Of a stretch of DNA of 64,000 nt, positions 18,759 through 29,290 are shown one piece after another. Source of the DNA: Leptospiraceae bacterium (GTDB lineage: Bacteria; Spirochaetota; Leptospiria; Turneriellales; Turneriellaceae); NCBI GenBank assembly GCA_025055765.1, contig JANWWS010000014.1, forward strand, positions 1 to 64,000, given 5' to 3'. Numbering within the stretch: the stretch's first letter is position 1; every line of letters starts with the position of its first letter. The translations under genes and the position numbers were made by a program. The notes under the pieces are model-generated. The model saw only the letters and a program-made list of their open reading frames with translations, was not told where the DNA came from and made no database searches.

Positions 18759-19520
18759 CTAATGCGCGCTTAGCCCTCCATCCACAACAAAAACCTGTCC
18801 TGTAACATAGGAAGCAGCCTCACTTGCTAAAAAGAGAGCTACACCAACAACATCCTTGCTTTCGCCTAATCTCCCCAAAGGTATATTTTGCAATACCTGT
18901 TGAATTACTTGAGGGCGCTTTTTCATGACCTCTGTCATATCCGTGTCAATAAAGCCTGGAGCCAAAGCATTAACGCGAAAATGGTTTTTGGCCCACTCTA
19001 AAGCTAAAGCCTTTGTCAGCTGAATAACCCCTCCCTTTGTGGCACAGTAAACTGCCGCAAGGGGTGTGGCAATAAGCCCTAAAACAGAAGCCATGTTAAT
19101 GATGTTTCCACCTTTGTTTCTTTGCTTTTGGTAGTAGATTTGACAGACATGAAAAACGGCTTTCAAATTGGTGTCGATAAGGTCATTGATTTCACTTTCC
19201 TTGAGGAGGGAGGCTGGGCTATGAGTGGCAATGCCTGCATTATTCACTACGGTATGGATTATGGGGTGTTTTTCGTAAATGGTTTCAAAGACTTTTTCAA
19301 GTTGATCGCGAAAGCGTACATCGCATAAGAGGGGATGAATCCCTTCTTGAGTAAGTTCCGGGAATTGGTCTTCGCGGCGTACGGTTCCGTAGACAAGAGC
19401 ACCCGCGTCTTGAAATCCACGTGCTAGGGCACGGCCTATCCCGCGAGAGGTTCCGGTAATCAACACCACCTGGTCTTTTAGGAATTGTCGAAAAGGCAAG
19501 TGCTGGCTTAACGAGTCCAT
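18759..19520 (-). CDS. Short-chain dehydrogenase/reductase (FabG-like)
   Basis: A 253-residue NAD(P)-dependent oxidoreductase of the classical SDR fold. The cofactor motif is TGTSRGIG (residues 23-30), followed by VVNNAG, the catalytic Ser in NMASVLGL and YCATK (Tyr/Lys). The C-terminal VTGQVFVVDGG is typical of 3-oxoacyl-ACP reductase-like members. About 15 extra residues precede the Rossmann strand. The substrate is not predictable; no fatty-acid synthesis genes are next to it. It sits between fumarase (3 bases upstream) and the nucleoside phosphorylase on the same strand. Confidence 0.88.
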   Translation of the reverse strand: MDSLSQHLPFRQFLKDQVVLITGTSRGIGRALARGFQDAGALVYGTVRREDQFPELTQEGIHPLLCDVRFRDQLEKVFETIYEKHPIIHTVVNNAGIATHSPASLLKESEINDLIDTNLKAVFHVCQIYYQKQRNKGGNIINMASVLGLIATPLAAVYCATKGGVIQLTKALALEWAKNHFRVNALAPGFIDTDMTEVMKKRPQVIQQVLQNIPLGRLGESKDVVGVALFLASEAASYVTGQVFVVDGGLSAH

Positions 19521-19523
19521 GTG

Positions 19524-21032
19524 CTATGTGAGCGAAGCAATTTTTTGACGCCAAGTAGCAGGGCCAATCTTATGAATGGAATTGCCTTCTACATCCACGG
19601 CTACTGTCACCGGCATATCCTGGACCTCAAATTCATAAATAGCCTCCATCCCTAAATCGGCAAAGGCAACAACCCTGGCTTTTTTTATAGCCTTGGCTAC
19701 TAAATATGCTGCCCCACCAACGGCAATGAGATAGACAGCACGGTGTTTTTTTATCGCCTCAATAGCCTTATCTCCCCGCTCAGCTTTGCCAATCATGCCA
19801 ATGATGCCAGTCTTTTCTAACATCATATCGGTAAACTTATCCATACGGGTGGCGGTTGTAGGTCCCGCTGGGCCAACTACCTCATCTCTCACCGCATCGA
19901 CGGGACCAACATAGTAGATAAATTTGTTGTGGAAATCCACACCCGGTGGTAAACCCTGCCCACGTTCGAACAAATCGGCAATTCGCTTATGAGCGGCATC
20001 CCGCCCAGTAAGCAGCCGACCACTCAAGAGCAGGGTTTCTCCAACCTTAAAAGTGGCGATTTCCTCCCGTGTAATAGTATCTAAATTAACTCTGCGGCCT
20101 TGCTGGGCACTCCAGGGGATCTGTGGCCAGTCTTGCAAATTGGGAGGATCTAAGTAGACAGGGCCTGAGCCATTTAAGGTAAAATGAGCATGGCGGGTAG
20201 CTGCACAGTTGGGGATAATCGCTACGGGCAGAGAGGCAGCATGGGTTGGGTAGTCACGTACCTTAACATCAAGGACAGTGGTCAGCCCTCCCAGTCCTTG
20301 TGCGCCAATACCCAGGCGGTTTACCTTTTCGTAGATTTCCAAGCGCAGCTCCTCCAGGCGATTGCGAGGTCCTCTTGCCTTTAGTTCGTGGATGTCGATG
20401 GGTTCCATAAGGGCTTCTTTTGCCATAACCATAGCTTTTTCGGGTGTTCCCCCAATGCCAATGCCCAAGATGCCAGGCGGGCACCAGCCAGCACCCATTT
20501 TGGGGACCATGTCAAGCACCCAATCCACAATACTGTCAGAAGGATTCAGCATGGCAAACTTGGCTTTATTTTCGGACCCACCGCCCTTGGCAGCTACGGT
20601 AAAATGTACCTCTTTCCCCGGCACAATTCTCGTATGTATAACGGCTGGTGTGTTATCTTTTGTGTTCTTGCGAGCTCCCGCTGGGTCACTTACAATGGAG
20701 GCTCGCAAGGGGTTGTCTTGGTTTAAATAAGCACGACGCACTCCTTCATGGATCATCTCTTCTAAGGAGACACCCTCTTCCCATTCTACTTGCATGCCCA
20801 CATCAACAAAGACCACTACTATGCCCGTGTCTTGACAAATGGGCCTCTTACCCAGAGCCGCCAGACGTGAATTGATGAGTATCTGGGCAATGGCATCTTT
20901 GGCTGCTGGGGATTCTTCTTTTTCGTAGGCCTCTTTCATGGCTCTAACAAAATCAGGTGGATGGTAGTAAGATATATATTGTAAAGCTGCTGCGACCGAT
21001 TCAATAACATCCTCTTTGCGGATTTGTGCCAT
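19524..21032 (-). CDS. Class I (iron-sulfur) fumarate hydratase
   Basis: A 502-residue enzyme that interconverts fumarate and malate in the TCA cycle. The alpha and beta parts are fused as in FumA/FumB. The three cluster-binding cysteines appear in PICQDTG (Cys66), GWCPPG and PNCAATRH, and the beta part starts around INLDTIT-like and DAAHKRI. The reading frame extends 12 codons further upstream, but the Met of MAQIRKEDV is the natural start. Oxygen-labile class I fumarase suggests a microaerobic or anaerobic-tolerant lifestyle, which is inference. It is the first gene of the minus-strand series 21032-17360. Confidence 0.95.
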   Translation of the reverse strand: MAQIRKEDVIESVAAALQYISYYHPPDFVRAMKEAYEKEESPAAKDAIAQILINSRLAALGKRPICQDTGIVVVFVDVGMQVEWEEGVSLEEMIHEGVRRAYLNQDNPLRASIVSDPAGARKNTKDNTPAVIHTRIVPGKEVHFTVAAKGGGSENKAKFAMLNPSDSIVDWVLDMVPKMGAGWCPPGILGIGIGGTPEKAMVMAKEALMEPIDIHELKARGPRNRLEELRLEIYEKVNRLGIGAQGLGGLTTVLDVKVRDYPTHAASLPVAIIPNCAATRHAHFTLNGSGPVYLDPPNLQDWPQIPWSAQQGRRVNLDTITREEIATFKVGETLLLSGRLLTGRDAAHKRIADLFERGQGLPPGVDFHNKFIYYVGPVDAVRDEVVGPAGPTTATRMDKFTDMMLEKTGIIGMIGKAERGDKAIEAIKKHRAVYLIAVGGAAYLVAKAIKKARVVAFADLGMEAIYEFEVQDMPVTVAVDVEGNSIHKIGPATWRQKIASLT

Positions 21033-21104
21033 GGCCTCTCTTGGCAAATAGGCACAGCTTGGCAACATTTATGGGCTTACTTGACTCTGCAAGGGTTACT
21101 CACA

Positions 21105-22130
21105 ATGATACCCCTTATGAAGGCCTGGATTATTCCTCAATGGGGACTCGAGAATTTAAGGATAGAGACAAGGCAAGATCCCAAACCTGGAAGCGGAGAA
21201 ATATTGATAAAAATGAAAGCCGTTTCCTTAAACTACCGAGACCTACTCATTGTCGAGGGAAAATATAACCCTCGCATGAAGCTGCCTTTTATACCACTCT
21301 CGGACGGAGTAGGTGAGATTGTGGCCATAGGTGAGGGAGTGGAGCGATTTCGCCTAGGTCAGCGAGTATGCCCAATCTTTGCTCCTAGGTGGTTAGCCGG
21401 TCCCCCAAGCGTGGCGGAGCTTCGCCATAGCTTAGGAGGACCTCTTGATGGTACTCTTTGTGAATACATGGTTCTGCCAGAAACCGCGGTGGTTGAGCCC
21501 CCCGAGCACCTCTCTGATGAAGAGGCTGCTACCCTCGCCTGTGCCGGCGTAACTGCCTTTAGTGCTCTATTTGTCTATGGCAAGGTAAAAGCAGGGGATG
21601 TGGTCGTGGTTCTAGGCACGGGGGGAGTTTCTGTCTTTGCTCTTCAATTCGCCAAGATAGCCGGAGCTACGGTTATCATTACCTCGAGTAGTGATGAAAA
21701 ACTCAGAAAAATGAAGGAATTAGGGGCCGATTACACTATTAACTACCGTGAGAAACCGGAATGGTCAAAAGAAGTAAGGCGAATTACAGAAAATAGGGGG
21801 GCTGACTATGTGGTGGAGGTAGGAGGTAGTGCCACCCTCAAGGAGTCCCTGAAAGCCATACGAATGGATGGTACGATTGCTCTTATTGGAATCCTTTCTG
21901 GTTCATCTGGAGAAGTCAATCTATTGCCGGTATTGATGCAAAATATCCGTATCCAAGGAATTCTCGTGGGCTCCCGGCATACTTTTGAGGAAATGAATAG
22001 AGCCATTTCTGTCTCTCATTTAAGGCCCCTGATAGATAAAGTCTTTGCTTTCGAAGAATTTCCGGAAGCACTAATTTATCTCAGGGATCAAAAACACACA
22101 GGGAAGGTGGTTTTGCGCATATCAGGCTAA
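21105..22130 (+). CDS. MDR-superfamily NAD(P)-dependent oxidoreductase
   Basis: A 341-residue medium-chain dehydrogenase/reductase of the quinone-oxidoreductase/YogA-like kind. The N-terminal GroES-like fold (VSLNYRDLLIVEGKY) is followed by the nucleotide motif VLGTGGVSVFALQFAK, then FPEALIYLRDQKHTGKVVL at the C-terminus. The catalytic zinc ligands and the four-Cys structural loop of true alcohol dehydrogenases are not evident, so a zinc-free reductase is likelier. I start it at MIPLMKAW (ATG 21105), preceded by AAGGG at about 10 bases; a longer frame runs into the fumarase promoter area. The substrate is unknown. Confidence 0.85.
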   Translation: MIPLMKAWIIPQWGLENLRIETRQDPKPGSGEILIKMKAVSLNYRDLLIVEGKYNPRMKLPFIPLSDGVGEIVAIGEGVERFRLGQRVCPIFAPRWLAGPPSVAELRHSLGGPLDGTLCEYMVLPETAVVEPPEHLSDEEAATLACAGVTAFSALFVYGKVKAGDVVVVLGTGGVSVFALQFAKIAGATVIITSSSDEKLRKMKELGADYTINYREKPEWSKEVRRITENRGADYVVEVGGSATLKESLKAIRMDGTIALIGILSGSSGEVNLLPVLMQNIRIQGILVGSRHTFEEMNRAISVSHLRPLIDKVFAFEEFPEALIYLRDQKHTGKVVLRISG

Positions 22131-22233
22131 GAGAGCCTAGGGCCCTAAAACGTTGAATCCCAGAAAGGCTTTTTTATCTGTTATACGGAAAATACAGTGG
22201 AGTCGAGTTTCCTCGTTTTCCATGGAAACAGGG

Positions 22234-22713
22234 TCAAGTTTTTTTTCTCTTTAGTCTATCCTTGTCGATCCATTCCTTGCGCGTTATGTAAAAAATTGTT
22301 TCTTTGTCGTTGTGGAAAAACACAGCAATTTTCCCCTTAGGGGGGAGCTCTATGGGCACATTTTTCACTACACGGTATGGTCCTCCTGGTACGATAAGCC
22401 TATACTCCTTTTTGCCTGCGTGGGTTACAATCTCCCGCAGGTTTTTCGGATCCGTAAACAAAACATAGGCTTTTGGTTCTGTAAGATCAAAGTAGCTCTT
22501 TTGGCGAAGCGCAAAGGCAGAGAGGATGGCCAATAGACCAACGAGAAAAAACGAATATACAAACTTACCCGGCCCAATAAGAAAAAGAAGCGGCATGCCC
22601 AAAACGATGACCGTTATTCCAAAAACCAACAAACGGTCTGCCAATGGTCGGTTGGGTTCTAAGACCCGTCGGCGTATTTCAAGTTCTCGCTCGTTTAGGG
22701 TGATTGGTTGCAT
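22234..22713 (-). CDS. Small membrane protein of unknown function
   Basis: No family recognised. A 159-residue protein with two adjacent membrane segments (LLVFGITVIVLGMPLLFLIG, then VYSFFLVGLLAILSAFAL, residues about 28-68) and a soluble C-terminal domain rich in Lys and aromatic residues ending in KDRLKRKKT. It is transcribed like the two genes upstream of it (cytochrome/FG-GAP and NrdJ), 41 bases after the former. Confidence 0.6.
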   Translation of the reverse strand: MQPITLNERELEIRRRVLEPNRPLADRLLVFGITVIVLGMPLLFLIGPGKFVYSFFLVGLLAILSAFALRQKSYFDLTEPKAYVLFTDPKNLREIVTHAGKKEYRLIVPGGPYRVVKNVPIELPPKGKIAVFFHNDKETIFYITRKEWIDKDRLKRKKT

Positions 22714-22754
22714 GGGCTATAGTGAAAGTTTATGATAAAGTGGCGATTGTGTTT

Positions 22755-24296
22755 TTAAGGTAGGTAGGTGTTTTCTAAATAGAGGAGGGCATCGGTGGTT
22801 CGAAAGGGATGTTCGTATATCTGACCGTTTACCTTTTGCCTTAAAGGAAGGCTCACTTGTCCAAGCAAAAGATCACTGGCTCCGTCTTTATTTATGTCAG
22901 CAGAAAAAACTACGCTAAAACGACCTTCTGTCACAAGAGTCTGCGCAGAAAAGTGATAATTTCCTTCATTGAGCAAGAGAATAGCAGATTGGGGCGGATT
23001 TCGTCGCAAATCAGGATAATAGCTCGCTACTGCTATATCTGGTCGCCTGTCCATGTTAAAATCCCCAATAGCTGCGTTAAAGGCACCGGGGTAATGGAAA
23101 AAAAATGTTTTTTCGAGATTTTCGCCCCGTAAAGAGTAGATATAAATTCCAGCTTCCTCTTTTATTGGGTTATAGGGACCAGCATCGGCATTATCTCCTG
23201 CAATCAAAAGAAAATCCTCTTGGTTATCTAAATTAAAGTCTGCTGAGAGAAGGCGCGTAAATCCCATTGTTGGGGGAAAGCGCAGCAAGGTCTTTCTGTG
23301 CCAAATTCCTTTTTCATAGAAAAGGAATTCTAGGGACTCGTCGGCGCCTGCACGCAAGATAAAAAAACCGTCTTTTTGATTATAACGTTGGGGCAGAATA
23401 TCCACCGCCCCATCGGCTGTGAGAACAGGCAGTCTTTCCGTTCCCCCAGTGCAGAGCGAGGGGTGAAACCAGATACCCCCACGGAGGGGATAGCCAAAGT
23501 CAAGTTCCAAAGCGTCGTGGCAGCTATCCCCATCAATGTCTGAGATATAAACCCCTGCTATTCTCCCAAGCCCCTTTTTCATGGGGAAAAGTTTGTCCCC
23601 ACTCCAAAACCAGAGCTCTCCCTGCTGGGACTGTGGGGATGTGCCCAGAAGATCCCCAATCAAGCTAATATAGCCGCCCTTCGAGCCAAACTGTAAGCGA
23701 ACAGGGGGACTTGGGAGGGCAATACGTTTGTAAGATTTATCGACCAAGTTATGGATTTCCAAGGCCCGGTTTGCGGCATCGCCCAGATAAAGCTCGTTGT
23801 TATGGAAGGCTATTAGGGAAAGAGCCTGGGCTTTTGTGGCAACTAACTTTTTCTGTCTAAAAAGCTTGGTATATGGGTAGAGAGGTAGGGGTCGCGGCGG
23901 CTCAACCCGTGCCATAGCCAGGTAATAGTTACGGATCAAGGAGAAATCCCTTTGTGGCATAAACCCTGCGCTGCCTAGTTTACCGATATATTGCAGGAGC
24001 TGTCGCCTGATTTGGTAATGGTTTAAGTAGCCCGGGTCGAAAGATAGTCTCCTCTGGCTACTTATACCATAGAAAAGTCCCATGTAGGCCAGCACGTACT
24101 CCCATTCTTCTTGTGCCAGGCTTTGTGGTTTGGGTACGACATGGCAGGCAGAACAATACTTCTGGGATGCCCTTTCCCCCTGAATGATGGCCCACCAGGA
24201 GACATCCAGTTTTTCGTTATGGAAATCCTGGTAATTTACCCTGGCGCAGAAGCTAGCGAGAATGGTAAGACAAAGAAAGAGGCAGCGGGGCCCCAT
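22755..24296 (-). CDS. Secreted c-type cytochrome domain fused to FG-GAP/VCBS propeller
   Basis: A 513-residue exported protein. A signal peptide ([18 protein letters not shown]) is followed by one haem-attachment motif CSACH near residue 48, then a beta-propeller with calcium-binding-type repeats: DIDGDSCHDALE, DFNLDNQEDFLL, DFNMDRRPDIAV and DINKDGASDLLL. The repeats are of the FG-GAP/VCBS kind, which bind ligands or partners outside the cytoplasm. The haem domain is short, and no distal Met is obvious, so electron transfer is only presumed. Its ATG overlaps the stop of NrdJ by one base, suggesting co-transcription, although a shared function is not evident. Confidence 0.8.
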   Translation of the reverse strand: MGPRCLFLCLTILASFCARVNYQDFHNEKLDVSWWAIIQGERASQKYCSACHVVPKPQSLAQEEWEYVLAYMGLFYGISSQRRLSFDPGYLNHYQIRRQLLQYIGKLGSAGFMPQRDFSLIRNYYLAMARVEPPRPLPLYPYTKLFRQKKLVATKAQALSLIAFHNNELYLGDAANRALEIHNLVDKSYKRIALPSPPVRLQFGSKGGYISLIGDLLGTSPQSQQGELWFWSGDKLFPMKKGLGRIAGVYISDIDGDSCHDALELDFGYPLRGGIWFHPSLCTGGTERLPVLTADGAVDILPQRYNQKDGFFILRAGADESLEFLFYEKGIWHRKTLLRFPPTMGFTRLLSADFNLDNQEDFLLIAGDNADAGPYNPIKEEAGIYIYSLRGENLEKTFFFHYPGAFNAAIGDFNMDRRPDIAVASYYPDLRRNPPQSAILLLNEGNYHFSAQTLVTEGRFSVVFSADINKDGASDLLLGQVSLPLRQKVNGQIYEHPFRTTDALLYLENTYLP

Positions 24297-27200
24297 TAGC
24301 TACACCCTGTGGTAGCACCACAGGTATCGCATTTTAGGCAGGCCCCACTGCGAACCAAGGTGAGGGAGTTACATTCTGGACAAGGGTCTCCCGTATAACC
24401 CTTGGCGCGAGCTTCCTCCATATTTTTTTGAGTAAGAAGTCCTGATTTACCGGCAACGGTTGATACAGCTTCTCTCTCCAGTATATGGAATTCGTCATTA
24501 TCTTCCCTTTTAAAAGAAAGACTTGTGGGTGACTTTTCAAGGAGAATTTCTTCTGCAGGAACGTGGGCGAGATCGTCTCGGCCAAGGTAGTTTATCGCTA
24601 GATCCCTAAAAATAAAATCCATGACGGAAGTGACCATTTTAATCCGATCATGCCCTTGCACAGGGCCATTGGGTTCAAATTTTGTGAAGATAAAAGCATC
24701 GACGAATTTCTCAAGGGGTACTCCGTATTGCAATCCTAAAGAGATGGCGATGGCGAAGCCGTTCATGAGAGAGCGGAACGCTGCTCCCTCTTTATACATA
24801 TCGAGAAAGATTTCGCCTAAAGTGCCATCCTCATATTCTCCTGTGCGTAAGAAAATCTTATGGCCCCCAATGATGGCTTTTTGCGTATAGCCTTTACGGC
24901 GGTTGGGGAGCATCTTGCGTTGGCCAATATAGCGAATCACCACCTTTTCTGCCAGTTTTTCTGCTTTGGTTACAAGAGGTGCTGAGGCCATTTCTTTAAT
25001 GTCCTCTTCCGTTGTGTCATAGAGTGATTCCCCCCAAGCCGAGAGGGGTTGGGAAAGCTTGGAGCCATCTCGGTAGAGTGCATTAGCCTTAAGCATAAGT
25101 TTCCACGAGGTAAGGTAGGCTTGTTTGACATCCTCGACGGTGGCTTCATGGGGCATGTTTATGGTTTTAGAGATAGCACCAGATAAAAAGGGTTGCGCTG
25201 CTGCCATTATATAGAGATGGGCTTGGAGTGGTATATATCGCTGGCCTTTTTTGCCACATTTATTAGCGCAGTCAAAAACAGGTAGATGCTCTTCTTTGAG
25301 GTAAGGAGCTCCTTCGAGCGTCATAGTACCGCAGATAACTTCAGAGGCTTTATCGATTTCCTCTTGGGTAAAACCCAAATGCCGCAGTAAATGGAAGTCA
25401 GGTTTTTCAAAGACCTCGCGTGGTATCTTTAGATGGTTTTCTAGAAAAGCGTCGCCTATGGTATAGCGGTTGAAGACATAACTAAGATCAAAGGCTGTGG
25501 GTAGATTTTTTTCGAGGTTTTCTAGTACCTCATCGGTAAAGCCTCTTTTTTTCAGGCTTTCGGTATTGATATAGGGGGCATCTTTAAAAGTAGCTGTACC
25601 CACAGCGTATTCGACAATTTTTCGAATTTGCTCCTGTGGGTATCCTAAGTTTTTTAGGGCAAGAGGTACAGAACGGTTAATGATGCGGAAGTAGCCTCCG
25701 CCAGCAAGTTTCTTAAATTTTACAAGGGCAAAATCGGGTTCAATACCCGTAGTGTCACAATCCATAACAAGCCCAATGGTACCCGTGGGGGCAATTACAG
25801 TGGTTTGTGCGTTGCGATAACCGTATTTTTCTCCCCATTCTAAAGCTTCATCCCATGCTTTTTGTGCTTCTAGTAGAAGATCTCTTGGGGCATATTTGGG
25901 GTTTATGCCCATAGGTTTTATCGTAAGCCCTTCGTATTCTTCTGGGGGAGCATTATAGGCTGCTCTTCTGTGGTTGCGTATTACGCGCAGCATGTGTTCT
26001 CGGTTTTTCTCAAAACCGGGAAAGGGACCAAGATAACGGGCCATTTCGGCAGAGGTGCGGTAGGCTATGCCTGTTAAAATGGCTGTTAGGCAGCCTGTGA
26101 GGGCATAGGCTTGAGGAGAGGCGTAGGGAATGCCCATAACCATGAGGAGGGTTCCCAGGTTGGCATAGCCAAGACCCAATGTCCGAAATTTGTACGAGAG
26201 TTCGGCTATTTTTTGAGAAGGGTATTGGGCCATAAGTACGGATATTTCAAGTACTATGGTCCAAAGCCGAATGGCATGGCGATAGGCCTCTATGTTTATT
26301 TTATTTTTTTCTTCATCGTAAAAGCGCATGAGATTTAAGGACGCTAAATTGCAGGCCGTATCGTCTAAAAACATGTACTCGCTGCATGGATTGGAAGCAT
26401 TGATGCGGCCATCCGCAGGGCAGGTATGCCATTCGTTGATAGTAGTATCAAATTGTACTCCAGGGTCAGCACAGGACCAGGCTGCATAGCACAGCTTATC
26501 GAATAGCTCACGTGCAGAGACTACCTTGGCTACTTTCTTGTCCGTCCGGCGGTAAAGTTCCCATGGGCGGTCCTCTTCCACGGCTTTTAAGAAGGCATTG
26601 GTGAGTCTAACAGAATTGTTGGAGTTTTGGCCAGTGACCGATTGGTAGGCCTTGCTTGTCCAGTCGGTATCGTACTCCTCGAATTCCATATGGGTGTAAC
26701 CCTGTTTAGCTAAAGATAGAACACGTTCAATGTAGTTAAATGGGATGTGGTATTGGCGAGCTTTGCGCAAACTTTGCGCGAGAGCCTCGTTTTTACGAGG
26801 ATCAAGAAGGGAGGGTTGGTCCTGGCAGCCTTTAACTGCCTGAAAGATTTCTTCTATGGTTTTCTTTATAGCCTTAGAACCTGCGACAAGTGAGGCAACC
26901 TTTGCTTCTTCAACCACCTTCCAATTAATAAACTCTTCAATATCAGGATGGTCCATATCAAGACAGACCATTTTAGCAGCTCTGCGTGTGGTGCCCCCAG
27001 ATTTTATAGCTCCCGCAGCAGCATCTCCGATTTTTAAGAAACTCATAAGACCGGAGCTTTTGCCTCCTCCCGAGAGAGGCTCATTTTCTGCCCGCAGGCG
27101 CGAAAAGTTTGTGCCCGTACCAGAGCCGTATTTGAAGAGACGGGCTTCGCGAATCCATAGATCCATAATGCCGCCAGGGTTAACGAGATCATCTTCAATG

Positions 27201-27808
27201 GATTGGATAAAACAGGCATGGGGTTGGGGGTGCTCGTATGCAGATTTAGACTTAACAAGTTTTCCGGTGTCGGGATCGACATAATAATGCCCTTGGGAGG
27301 GGCCGTCAAGGCCATAGGCCCAATGTAAACCAGTGTTGAACCATTGAGGAGAATTGGGTGCTGCCATTTGATGCATTAGCATGTAACGAAGCTCATCATA
27401 AAAGGCGCGTGCATCTTCTTCTGTATCAAAATAGCCATATTTGTAGCCCCAGTATGTCCATGTACCTGCCATACGATGCATTACCTGCCGCGCACTACTT
27501 TCTCTACCGTATCTCTCTTCTTCAGGAAGGCGGGCCAAAGCCTCTTCATCGCTCACGGATCTCTGTAACCACTCAGGTATGCCCTCTTCGGGGACTCTTT
27601 TAGTAATGCGGGGGACTCCTGCTTTGCGGAAATACTTTTGGGCTAAGACATCGGTGGCTACCTGTGACCAAAATGAAGGGACTTCGACATCCGTTGCTTC
27701 AAAAACACAGCTGCCATCGGGATTAGTAATACGCGATGTCCTTTTCTCAAAGAGAATGCCTGCGTAGACATCTTCTCCCTGCCGGGTGAAATATCTGGGA
27801 ATTTTCAT
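24296..27808 (-). CDS. nrdJ: Vitamin B12-dependent (class II) ribonucleotide reductase
   Basis: A 1170-residue adenosylcobalamin-dependent enzyme that reduces ribonucleotides for DNA synthesis and works with or without oxygen. Visible features are GSGTGTNFS near residue 230, the active-site loop [20 protein letters not shown] (Asn, Cys, Glu) near 475, [15 protein letters not shown], and a Cys-rich tail (CPECNS, CLKCDTC, TGCS) that acts as the redox shuttle or zinc site. The length matches the large NrdJ subgroup. AAAGGAGG sits just upstream of the ATG at 27808. No cobalamin riboswitch is recognisable in the leader. Confidence 0.96.
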   Translation of the reverse strand: MKIPRYFTRQGEDVYAGILFEKRTSRITNPDGSCVFEATDVEVPSFWSQVATDVLAQKYFRKAGVPRITKRVPEEGIPEWLQRSVSDEEALARLPEEERYGRESSARQVMHRMAGTWTYWGYKYGYFDTEEDARAFYDELRYMLMHQMAAPNSPQWFNTGLHWAYGLDGPSQGHYYVDPDTGKLVKSKSAYEHPQPHACFIQSIEDDLVNPGGIMDLWIREARLFKYGSGTGTNFSRLRAENEPLSGGGKSSGLMSFLKIGDAAAGAIKSGGTTRRAAKMVCLDMDHPDIEEFINWKVVEEAKVASLVAGSKAIKKTIEEIFQAVKGCQDQPSLLDPRKNEALAQSLRKARQYHIPFNYIERVLSLAKQGYTHMEFEEYDTDWTSKAYQSVTGQNSNNSVRLTNAFLKAVEEDRPWELYRRTDKKVAKVVSARELFDKLCYAAWSCADPGVQFDTTINEWHTCPADGRINASNPCSEYMFLDDTACNLASLNLMRFYDEEKNKINIEAYRHAIRLWTIVLEISVLMAQYPSQKIAELSYKFRTLGLGYANLGTLLMVMGIPYASPQAYALTGCLTAILTGIAYRTSAEMARYLGPFPGFEKNREHMLRVIRNHRRAAYNAPPEEYEGLTIKPMGINPKYAPRDLLLEAQKAWDEALEWGEKYGYRNAQTTVIAPTGTIGLVMDCDTTGIEPDFALVKFKKLAGGGYFRIINRSVPLALKNLGYPQEQIRKIVEYAVGTATFKDAPYINTESLKKRGFTDEVLENLEKNLPTAFDLSYVFNRYTIGDAFLENHLKIPREVFEKPDFHLLRHLGFTQEEIDKASEVICGTMTLEGAPYLKEEHLPVFDCANKCGKKGQRYIPLQAHLYIMAAAQPFLSGAISKTINMPHEATVEDVKQAYLTSWKLMLKANALYRDGSKLSQPLSAWGESLYDTTEEDIKEMASAPLVTKAEKLAEKVVIRYIGQRKMLPNRRKGYTQKAIIGGHKIFLRTGEYEDGTLGEIFLDMYKEGAAFRSLMNGFAIAISLGLQYGVPLEKFVDAFIFTKFEPNGPVQGHDRIKMVTSVMDFIFRDLAINYLGRDDLAHVPAEEILLEKSPTSLSFKREDNDEFHILEREAVSTVAGKSGLLTQKNMEEARAKGYTGDPCPECNSLTLVRSGACLKCDTCGATTGCS

Positions 27809-27845
27809 AATACCTCCTTTCTATTTTTATGCCCTTCTTTTGTAA

Positions 27846-27875
27846 AGTATATTTTCCCCATGGAAAAAGCAAGAA
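27846..27875 (-). promoter_or_regulatory. Candidate nrdJ promoter with a palindrome in the spacer
   Basis: On the minus strand TTCTTG (27875-27870), an 18-base spacer and TATACT (27851-27846) form a plausible promoter for nrdJ. The spacer contains TTTTCC-CCAT-GGAAAA (27852-27867 as read on the plus strand), an inverted repeat that could be an operator. It does not match the NrdR-box consensus. Confidence 0.4.
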
Positions 27876-28859
27876 CTAACGACAGAATTATGTCTCATTC
27901 TTCGTTCTGCCCTTCACGCTCTAGCCTTGGGACGGGGGAGAAATATGCTAATTTTCTTTTTCGTCGTCAAGTTTTTTGAATTTTGCGACAAAGAGTAACC
28001 ACCCACCCATGGCTTTACAAATTATGTCACATTTTAGAATGCCGCTAAGTTTGGCGGCAAGCTTCGCTGCGTAGGATTTCCATAATTTCGCAGCGCTAAT
28101 CCGGAATTTTTTGCAAGAAAGGGCCAAAACAGCCTCACATAAGCCCTTAACTACTAGCCGAATTTGATATTTCGGCTAGCCTTAGATCACTCGCAAGAAT
28201 TGTTGAATGGGTTAATCTGCAGCAGCTGGCCGGTCTGCCAAGATGCAAGTCTGCAGCACCATAAATAGCTTGCTGTAAAGCGGGGGCAACTACTTATTCT
28301 CTTGTGTTCGAGGGCCGCCCTTAAGCACGTGCACAAGGCAAAATCAACAAATGGAAGGAGATAAATACCATCGCTACATTGGCATGCGCCTGCTAGGTGG
28401 TTCCAAAACACAACAGTCCAACCTGCTCTTCTTATTCTCCCAAACCCGCAAGGACCGAGTAGCAGGTAATGCGGGCTTAACAGCCGTGTTCGGGAGAAAA
28501 CGGCTCTTTACCCTGCTTTATGGCGCAGGGATGTGGACGGTTGTGTTTTGGGATCCTGGGGAGCTTTGCTCCCCAAAAGAGCTTTACCGAGGGCGTCTAA
28601 ACATTTTGGCCGCGCAGTAAGACAAGTTGCAACACCCTGCAGACTATTAGCCAGCTCGACACGAGCAAGTTTGGCTTGTGCGCACACCTCAAGAGTCGAT
28701 ACCGGCAAGTCAAATTTGCGCACCACCTTCAGCGCTTGTTGCTCTAACCCATTTGGCGCATCAGTGTGTTTCCAAGTTGAAAAAGACCCGAACACATTTC
28801 CAGGAAGTGCCTGTAGTGGGCCAGATTTGTCACGCAACACAGGCGAAGGATTTTGTGGC
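27876..28859. other. Non-coding stretch with decayed mobile DNA, no intact gene
   Basis: Several open frames on both strands overlap one another and none has a ribosome site or family character. Around 28400-28470 the plus strand reads FLFSQTRKDRV, which faintly resembles the central part of an IS66 TnpB (phenylalanine-rich strand, then RRDR). Given the IS66 TnpC remains just downstream, a decayed tnpB is possible, but the match is too weak to call. Confidence 0.35.
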
Positions 28860-29080
28860 CCTTTGATAATGGTAAAGCTGGTTTTACTCGTAAGCAACCC
28901 GCACATCCCTTTGGACAACAACAACGTAGCAGAGAATGCAATTCGTCCTTTTAGGCTGGGTCGCAAAGAGCTCAGGCAAGTGTTATGTTTTATTCCCTTG
29001 TGGCAACCGCACGATTAGGTGGCCACGAACCATAGAGATAGTTGTGCCACTTGTTTGACCATCTAGCTATGCACGCATTC
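28860..29080 (+). mobile_element. Remnant of an IS66-family transposase (3' end, frameshifted)
   Basis: The plus strand encodes PLDNNNVAENAIRPFRLGRK, a close match to the C-terminal IS66 transposase motif (DNNxxExAIRPFxLGRK). After a frame change comes FYSLVATARLGGHEP, matching the following block (YSLVxTAKxNGxEP). Stop codons then interrupt the frame before a CHLFDHL stretch. Only the last 70 or so residues remain. No terminal inverted repeats or target duplications could be identified by eye. Confidence 0.75.
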
Positions 29081-29290
29081 GGGAAGAAATCCGTAAACGA
29101 ATGCCCTTCCACTTACCGCCGTCGCGATTGGGCTCTAGCTTTTTTCACCATATAAACTAGGAAACCAAAATTTTGGGCGTTGATGGCGGGCTGGGAGTTC
29201 ACTAGGGTTTTTTTCATCTTTGGTTAGGTGGTTACGAGAGAGACACCCCTAATAGTCTTGACAAACCCATTGCCTATACTATCGGGGAAG

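Noticed and set aside
28508-29018. Overlapping long frames on both strands of the IS66 debris
   Set aside because: They overlap each other antisense, lack start signals, and the only recognisable transposase blocks are split between frames.
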